Below, piece after piece: positions 14,701-19,517 of a DNA stretch of 19,517 bases (its first letter is position 1; each line of letters starts with the position of its first letter). The stretch is from Gemmatimonadota bacterium. GTDB taxonomy: Bacteria > Gemmatimonadota > Gemmatimonadetes > Gemmatimonadales > GWC2-71-9. The stretch spans positions 1 through 19,517 of the forward strand of contig QHTP01000020.1 of the NCBI GenBank assembly GCA_003220855.1, in the 5' to 3' direction. The translations under genes were made by a program, and so were the position numbers. A model generated the notes under the pieces. The model saw only the letters and a program-made list of their open reading frames with translations, was not told where the DNA came from and searched no databases.

Positions 14701-15306
14701 GTGGGCACCGACACCGCGCGGTTCGACCCGTTCCTGACGAACATCCAGGCGAGCTTCACGATCACGCCCGCCACGATTCGGGGAATCGCCGGCCTGCTGG
14801 GTCTGGGCGGCAAGGCACCCAGCAACGCCCCCCCGGCGGCGCCGGCGCCGCCGGGCCCGGAAGGACAACCGGGCGTGCCTCTCGCGGGAGCGGCGTTCGG
14901 GCAGAAAGGGTTCGCGGGACCGGGTCAATTGGGTGGAGGGGGGGGATCGGGGTTCAACCTTTCGGTGAGCTACACGGGGACCCGGACGCGGCCCCAGGCT
15001 GTCGACTCGTCGGCGCTCGCCGGCATCCCCCTGGCGATCGGCACAGGCGGACGCCAGCAGATGACGCTGCGCCTCTCGTTCCAACCCACCGCGCATTGGT
15101 CGGCGACCTGGAACTCGGCCTACGATTTCGACACACGCCAGTTCGGCATGCACGTGATTCAGCTGGAACGGGACCTACACCGCTGGCACGCCAGCTTTTC
15201 GTTCACCAAGAGCCCAACCGGCAGTTTCGCGTTCAGCTTCTACGTTTCGCTGCTCGACCAGCCCGACATCAAGTTCAACTACGAGCAGCAGTCACTCACG
15301 CGCTAA
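11767..15306 (+). CDS. TatC-LptD-like in-frame fusion (single 1179-residue ORF)
   Basis: One uninterrupted frame encodes two normally separate proteins. Residues 1 to about 245 are a complete TatC, the core of the twin-arginine translocase receptor. The amphipathic start is PFLDHLEELRWRI (Glu19 in the HLxELR position). It continues with WAFLTPALYERERRLIIP (Glu108, equivalent to the conserved TatC Glu103) and ITELPLVVV in the fifth helix, with six membrane segments in all. A basic cytoplasmic stretch (EKRRVRRQRAGGG) is followed by a hydrophobic helix and the junction SLHAQ, which looks like a second signal peptide. Residues of about 280-1179 are LptD-like. The start is a GTG at 11767 with a poor ribosome site. 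Membrane topology allows a fused precursor that signal peptidase could split. Two genes expressed from an internal GTG (12502), or a lost stop codon through sequencing error, remain possible. Confidence 0.85.
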   Translation: MPDTPESRAEMPFLDHLEELRWRILYSLLAVVVGTLVGWVIVEHVDVIGLLIEPIKPLIPGGKLRVTSPTDPFFITLKFAFVMGLVLASPVVGYQAWAFLTPALYERERRLIIPALSAGALLFLAGASAAYLWVLPRALGVLLSFQHNVFDPLITADKYFAFAAQLIIAFGVITELPLVVVILAILGLVTPQFLARNRRYAIAISAVAAALLAPPDAVSMLLMMVPLWLLFEVSIWCAWVVEKRRVRRQRAGGGAASAAAVGLLLLFALGGSLHAQTPPLRPPLRPPRPDTTRLGADSLQGRSLDTAAARRLGLPTGPSRSFPASDAVIDSLQKLKGFRVTQYVADTLIVQGGDTETIHLRGAAYVEREGTKVESDSIRYHRQSCRLDAMGDPKLFDQATVLVGENMAYDTCIKRGTVHNALTEFHQGAAPWLVRGDLAVDSGSTRLYGANSEITSDENPVPDYHFATGQMKWLNKNVMVARPAVLYIHDVPIMWLPFIFQDVRKGRRSGILVPRFGLSDIVRPTRRYQRHVANLGYYFVVNDYVDFLISGDWYADRYLAFRGQTRYRWLDRFINGGLSFERYAQLDIPGSSIRLGWQHQQSFSSRTSFNASVDYATSTTVIQNNTVNPYLATASLGSQMSFNKQFDWGTLNIGGSRRQEIGSGLITQNFPNVSLTPSPVNITQDITWSPGFSYQNQQTFHQLETPLLLPGGVQDTLFADSRQSGLSFQTPLRVGRWTWNNSFVMNDAISNARQEFDILDSTALGGVRRVVYYQTFSTTIDWQTGINLPSLFTGTWKLQPGIAIINQTSQGSFRIRNQFTGGQWVQQGKRLQFSAGLSPTFFGFFPGIGPIARIRHSLSPIVSYAYAPGSQVSDEFAHAVDPTGRNFRARSDPQQTISLGLSQNFEAKLKPPPGDTTGHAERKIRLLSISTSSLSYNFEQAKQPHHTGWQTQTLNNTLASDLLPGFSFSVTHDLWNGQVGTDTARFDPFLTNIQASFTITPATIRGIAGLLGLGGKAPSNAPPAAPAPPGPEGQPGVPLAGAAFGQKGFAGPGQLGGGGGSGFNLSVSYTGTRTRPQAVDSSALAGIPLAIGTGGRQQMTLRLSFQPTAHWSATWNSAYDFDTRQFGMHVIQLERDLHRWHASFSFTKSPTGSFAFSFYVSLLDQPDIKFNYEQQSLTR
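12502..15306 (+). other. lptD: LptD-like outer-membrane module with possible internal start
   Basis: LptD inserts LPS into the outer leaflet of the outer membrane as a large beta-barrel. If translation begins at the in-frame GTG 12502 (GGAG at 12489-12492, 9 bases upstream), the product is 934 residues. It would have its own signal peptide (MRRQRAGG, then AVGLLLLFALGGSLHA, then Q). An OstA/LptA-like periplasmic domain lies near 12820-13230 (HLRGAAYVEREGTKVESDSI; GENMAYDT). The segment MVARPAVLYIHDVPIMWLPF then VRKGRRSGILVPRFG is the hallmark entry into the LptD barrel. The remainder, 13350-15300, is a run of alternating aromatic strands ending FKFNYEQQSL-like (exact end IKFNYEQQSLTR). A Pro/Gly-rich insertion (about 14815-14955) interrupts the barrel and probably forms a loop. 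The cysteine pattern of E. coli LptD is not evident. Confidence 0.7.
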
Positions 15307-15349
15307 GCGTCCCCTGGAGATGACACCGCCGGCCAGCGGGTCAACGGGC

Positions 15350-15372
15350 AAGTGGCCTGCCACAGGCCACTT
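15350..15372 (+). terminator. Perfect 10-bp hairpin after the TatC-LptD ORF
   Basis: AAGTGGCCTG (15350-15359) and CAGGCCACTT (15363-15372) are perfect reverse complements around a CCA loop. The hairpin starts 43 bases after the LptD-like stop. No U-tract follows, so termination would need Rho or another aid. It may instead protect the 3' end of the long upstream message. The gap 15307-15427 holds this and the smaller stem described next, and I see no promoter-like pair in it. Confidence 0.5.
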
Positions 15373-15384
15373 ACCCTCCGGCAC

Positions 15385-15401
15385 GTGGCCTGCCTAGCCA
15401 C
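15385..15401 (+). repeat. Second small stem repeating the GTGGCCTGC motif
   Basis: GTGGC (15385-15389) pairs with GCCAC (15397-15401) over a 7-base loop. The nine bases GTGGCCTGC at 15385-15393 are a direct repeat of 15352-15360 in the adjacent hairpin. The copies are 33 bases apart, about three helical turns. This spacing would suit a protein-binding site as well as a duplicated stem. Confidence 0.4.
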
Positions 15402-15427
15402 CTCCCAAACCGCTTCCCGAGGCTCTC

Positions 15428-16594
15428 ATGCCGCGCTCGTCGCGATACATCCTCGCCGTCGCTCTGCTCCTGGGCATCGCGTGCCAGAACAGCACGACGA
15501 ACGTTTCCGGCTCCACGCTGCCGCCCCCCCAGAATCTCGGGTATCAGCTCGACGCGAGCGGCGATCCCAATGCGCCGGCCGGGATCCTGCTCGTGTGGGA
15601 CGACCTCCCGAGCGCCTATAGCGCTGCGCTCGCGAGCTATCGCGTGTACTCGCGGACCAGCACGTCCGGGTCGTTCGTGCCGCGCGGCGAGACCAGCTCG
15701 AACACGTTCCACGACAATGGTGTGCCAAATCTCCAGTACGCCGTCACGGCGGTCGACGTGAACGGTGGCGAGAGCGACTTCTCGAACGTCATCACCGTCG
15801 ATGAGCGGCTCCGGCTGCAGGCTCCCGACACGCTCGGCTCGATTTCCCTGAACCAGGCGATCCATCTTGGATGGGCCGATAACGCGGCTCAGGACGCCAC
15901 CTTCAAGTGGTATCGGGTGTACAGCGCGAGCTACAATCTCGACGCGGGATTGTGCGGGACCTGGTCCCTCGAGGGCGAGACGGTGTCCAACGAATTCCTC
16001 GCCACCCTGCTCGCGAACGGGGCGCCACGCTGCTTCGAGGTTTCGGCGATCAGCCAGCAGGGTTACGAGAGCCTCTGGTCACCGCTGCGGGTGGACACGC
16101 CGCGCCCCGACGCCCGCAATGTGCTCGTCTATGCGTTTGAGCAGCAGCCGACGCAGTCGGGATTCCGTTTCTGGAGCGACGCGAACAGCAACGGGCAGGC
16201 CGACCCGGGCGAGTTGGGTCTGGTGCAGGACGGCAGCCGCACGGACATCGACTTCTGGGTCCACCGGGCCAGCGATTCCACGCTGTGGATCGTGCCGGAG
16301 TTCGCCGGCGACAGCCTGCAGCTCTACGGCACGCAGCCCGTAGCGGACTTGACGTCGATCGACTTCGCGCCCGCGGGTGGCTACACGCGCAACATGTACC
16401 AGGCGGTGCCCGGGTACGGCTACGTGTTCCAGCGCAACGAGGCCGGCGCGTATCACTACGCCGCGCTGCGCGTCACCGCAGTCACCCGGCAGTACGTGAT
16501 CTTCGACTGGAGCGTGCAGACCGACCCGGGCAACGGGGAGCTTGTGGTCCGGAAAGGTCCATCGCTGACCGGATCGGTGCGCGGATCGCGGTAG
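15428..16594 (+). CDS. Putative lipoprotein with two fibronectin type III-like domains
   Basis: This 388-residue exported protein has no recognisable enzyme motif. The signal sequence is MPRSSRYILAVALLLGIAC; Cys19 follows an acceptable but not ideal lipobox (GIAC). Two fibronectin-III-like sandwiches are visible at about residues 30-125 (PPPQNLGYQLD, LASYRVYSRTSTSG, LQYAVTAVDVNGGESDFSN) and 130-222 (FKWYRVYSASYNLD, CFEVSAISQQGYESLWS). A C-terminal region of about 165 residues follows. It contains DANSNGQADPGE at 251-262, which fits the 12-residue EF-hand calcium loop (D-x-N-x-N-G-x-x-D-x-x-E). GAGG lies 5 bases before the ATG. Hairpins flank the gene on both sides, so it is probably its own transcription unit. 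A surface-adhesion or matrix role is only a guess. Confidence 0.8.
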   Translation: MPRSSRYILAVALLLGIACQNSTTNVSGSTLPPPQNLGYQLDASGDPNAPAGILLVWDDLPSAYSAALASYRVYSRTSTSGSFVPRGETSSNTFHDNGVPNLQYAVTAVDVNGGESDFSNVITVDERLRLQAPDTLGSISLNQAIHLGWADNAAQDATFKWYRVYSASYNLDAGLCGTWSLEGETVSNEFLATLLANGAPRCFEVSAISQQGYESLWSPLRVDTPRPDARNVLVYAFEQQPTQSGFRFWSDANSNGQADPGELGLVQDGSRTDIDFWVHRASDSTLWIVPEFAGDSLQLYGTQPVADLTSIDFAPAGGYTRNMYQAVPGYGYVFQRNEAGAYHYAALRVTAVTRQYVIFDWSVQTDPGNGELVVRKGPSLTGSVRGSR

Positions 16595-16606
16595 CCGCAG
16601 CGTTGG

Positions 16607-16640
16607 GGAGACGCCAGGGGTCGTCCGCCTTGGCGTCTCC
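16607..16640 (+). terminator. Hairpin between the FN3 lipoprotein and hutH
   Basis: GGAGACGCCA (16607-16616) and TGGCGTCTCC (16631-16640) are perfect reverse complements around a 14-base loop. Flanking GTTGG and CCAAC can extend the stem past a 2-base bulge. It starts 13 bases after the lipoprotein stop and ends 28 bases before the hutH ATG. It could end the upstream transcript; no U-tract follows. As an inverted repeat just before a catabolic operon, it could equally be an operator. Confidence 0.5.
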
Positions 16641-16668
16641 AACCCCGCCGAAGTAGCTTCTGTGCGGC

Positions 16669-18149
16669 ATGCCTAGCACCGTCACCCTGGACGGCCATTC
16701 GCTGTCGATCGCGGACGTCGTGGCCGTCGCCCGCCACGCGGCGTCCGTGACCATCGCCCCGCCTGCCCTGGCGAGCGTGACGGCGTCGCGTCGAGCCGTC
16801 GAGAGTGCCATCGCCCGGGGCGAGACGATTTACGGAGTCAATACGGGATTCGGCAAACTGGCTCACGTGCGCATCAAGCCCGAACAGGCGCGCGATCTGC
16901 AGCGGAACCTGATCCGCAGCCACGCGTCCGGTGTGGGGGAGCCGCTGCCGGTGGACGCCGTGCGGGCGATGATGCTGCTGCGCGCCAACGTGCTGCTGCG
17001 CGGGACGAGCGGGGTGCGGGCCGTCCTTCCCGAGCTGATCGTCGGCATGTTGAACGCGCAGGTACACCCGCGCGTCCCCTCGCAGGGCAGCGTGGGGGCG
17101 TCGGGAGATCTCACGCCCCTCGCGCACCTCGCGCTCGCCATGATCGGGGAGGGGGAGGACGGTCCGACGCTCTTGGCCAAGCGGCTCCAACCGATCACGC
17201 TCGAGGCGAAGGAGGGGCTCGCCTTCGTCAACGGCACGCAGGCCCAGACCGGGCTGGCGACGCTGCTGGTGCACGACGCCTGGGTGCTGTGGCGCACGGC
17301 GCACGCCGCAGCCGCGATGAGTCTCGAGGCGGTGCGCGGCACGCCCGTGCCGTTCGACCAGCGGATCCATGACGCCCGTCCCCACGCCCAGCAGCAACGG
17401 TCGGCGGCGCTGCTGCGCGCCCTGCTCGCCGATTCCGAGATCCGCGAGTCGCACCGGGAGAACGACTCGCGGGTCCAGGATGCGTACTCGCTGCGCTGCA
17501 CGCCGCAGGTTCTGGGGGCGGTCGGGGAAGGATTGGCGTTCGCCGAGCGGCTGGTCACGACCGAGCTCAACGCCGCCACCGACAATCCGTTGGTGATCGA
17601 CGGCGAGATCCTCTCGGGAGGCAATTTCCACGGCCAGCCGATCGCGCTGGCGCTCGACGTGATCGGCATCGTGCTCGCCACGCTCGCCGGGCTCGCCGAG
17701 CGCCGGCTAGAGCGGATTGTGAACCCCGACCTGTCGTCCGGGCTCCCTGCGTTCCTGGCCCACGATCCCGGCATCGAGTCTGGGTTCATGACTCCACAAA
17801 TCGCGGCCGCGGCGCTGGTGGCCGAGTGCCGCGTGCTCGCGACCCCCGCGAGCGTGCAGTCCATCCCCACGGAGGGGAACCAGGAGGACGTGGTGCCGAT
17901 GGGCATGACCGCCGCGTGGAAGGCGGGGCGGATACTGGCCAACGCCGCCCGGATCGTGGCGATCGAGCTGCTGGCGGGGGCGCAGGGACTCGAGTTCCTG
18001 CGACCCCTGAAGCCGGGGCGGGGCGTGGCCCGCACCCTCGCCGCGGTGCGGCGCCTGGTGCCGCCGCTCGCCGGCGACCGTCCGCTCAGCGGCGACATCG
18101 AGCGCATCGCGGAAGGCGTAGGGGCCGCGATGTTCGACCCGGAGGCGGC

Positions 18150-18153
<4 letters not shown>
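16669..18153 (+). CDS. hutH: Histidine ammonia-lyase
   Basis: HutH deaminates L-histidine to urocanate and ammonia, the first step of histidine catabolism. The 494-residue length is close to the family norm (about 505). Key features are YGVNTGFGKLA near residue 55 and the Ala144-Ser145-Gly146 triad in GSVGASGDLTPLAH, which cyclises into the MIO electrophile. Others are the block FVNGTQAQTGLATLL, the active-site region QDAYSLRCTPQVLGA, NAATDNPLVID and GGNFHGQP, and the C-terminal SIPTEGNQEDVVPMG, a histidase-type stretch that argues against phenylalanine ammonia-lyase. The ATG at 16669 gives a normal N-terminus but has no clear Shine-Dalgarno sequence. The stop overlaps the hutU start by 4 bases. 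Confidence 0.97.

Positions 18154-19517
<1,364 letters not shown>

Noticed and set aside
13501..15153. A 550-codon minus-strand frame opposite the LptD-like region.
   Set aside because: Arg/Gly/Val-rich shadow of a coding region with clear barrel-like protein on the + strand; no start signals or domains.

Overview
The window is a dense, high-GC stretch of bacterial chromosome in which every supported gene lies on the + strand. It looks like a diderm (two-membrane) bacterium. The evidence is a complete Tol-Pal envelope cluster, an LptD-type outer-membrane protein and several lipoproteins. The very high GC, the frequent GTG starts, the Ala-Gln signal-peptide junctions and the mix of genes would suit Gemmatimonadota or a related lineage. 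That assignment is inference from gene content; no 16S rRNA or other decisive marker is present.

Layout. (1) 1-2107: the 3' end of uvrB, then tsaE, tsaB and rimI in a tightly overlapping run (DNA repair, tRNA t6A modification, ribosomal-protein acetylation). (2) 2128-2156: a near-consensus sigma70-type promoter in the only clearly AT-richer gap. It reads into ssb, which overlaps a LysM-domain secreted protein. (3) 3978-4817: a UUCG hairpin, then a HemX/CcsA-like membrane protein directly before hemA (glutamyl-tRNA reductase). hemA overlaps galE (UDP-glucose 4-epimerase). (4) 7074-11743: tolQ, tolR, a short TolA/TonB-like protein, tolB, pal and cpoB, with start/stop overlaps through the first four genes. 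(5) 11767-15306: one uninterrupted 1179-codon frame joining a full-length TatC to a full-length LptD-like protein. A signal-peptide-like segment lies at the junction. This is the most unusual object in the window. (6) 15428-16594: a lipoprotein with two fibronectin-III-like domains and an EF-hand-like loop, flanked by hairpins. (7) 16669-19517: hutH and the first 456 codons of hutU, the start of a histidine-degradation operon.

Functionally, ssb to the LptD segment could be one long co-transcribed block of about 13 kb centred on the envelope. It contains the energised Tol machine (TolQR-TolA/TolB/Pal/CpoB), protein export (TatC), LPS or outer-membrane insertion (LptD) and a nucleotide-sugar enzyme (GalE), with haem-precursor synthesis embedded in it. 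I found no tRNA, rRNA, CRISPR array, insertion sequence or prophage signature. No intergenic gap exceeds about 125 bp.
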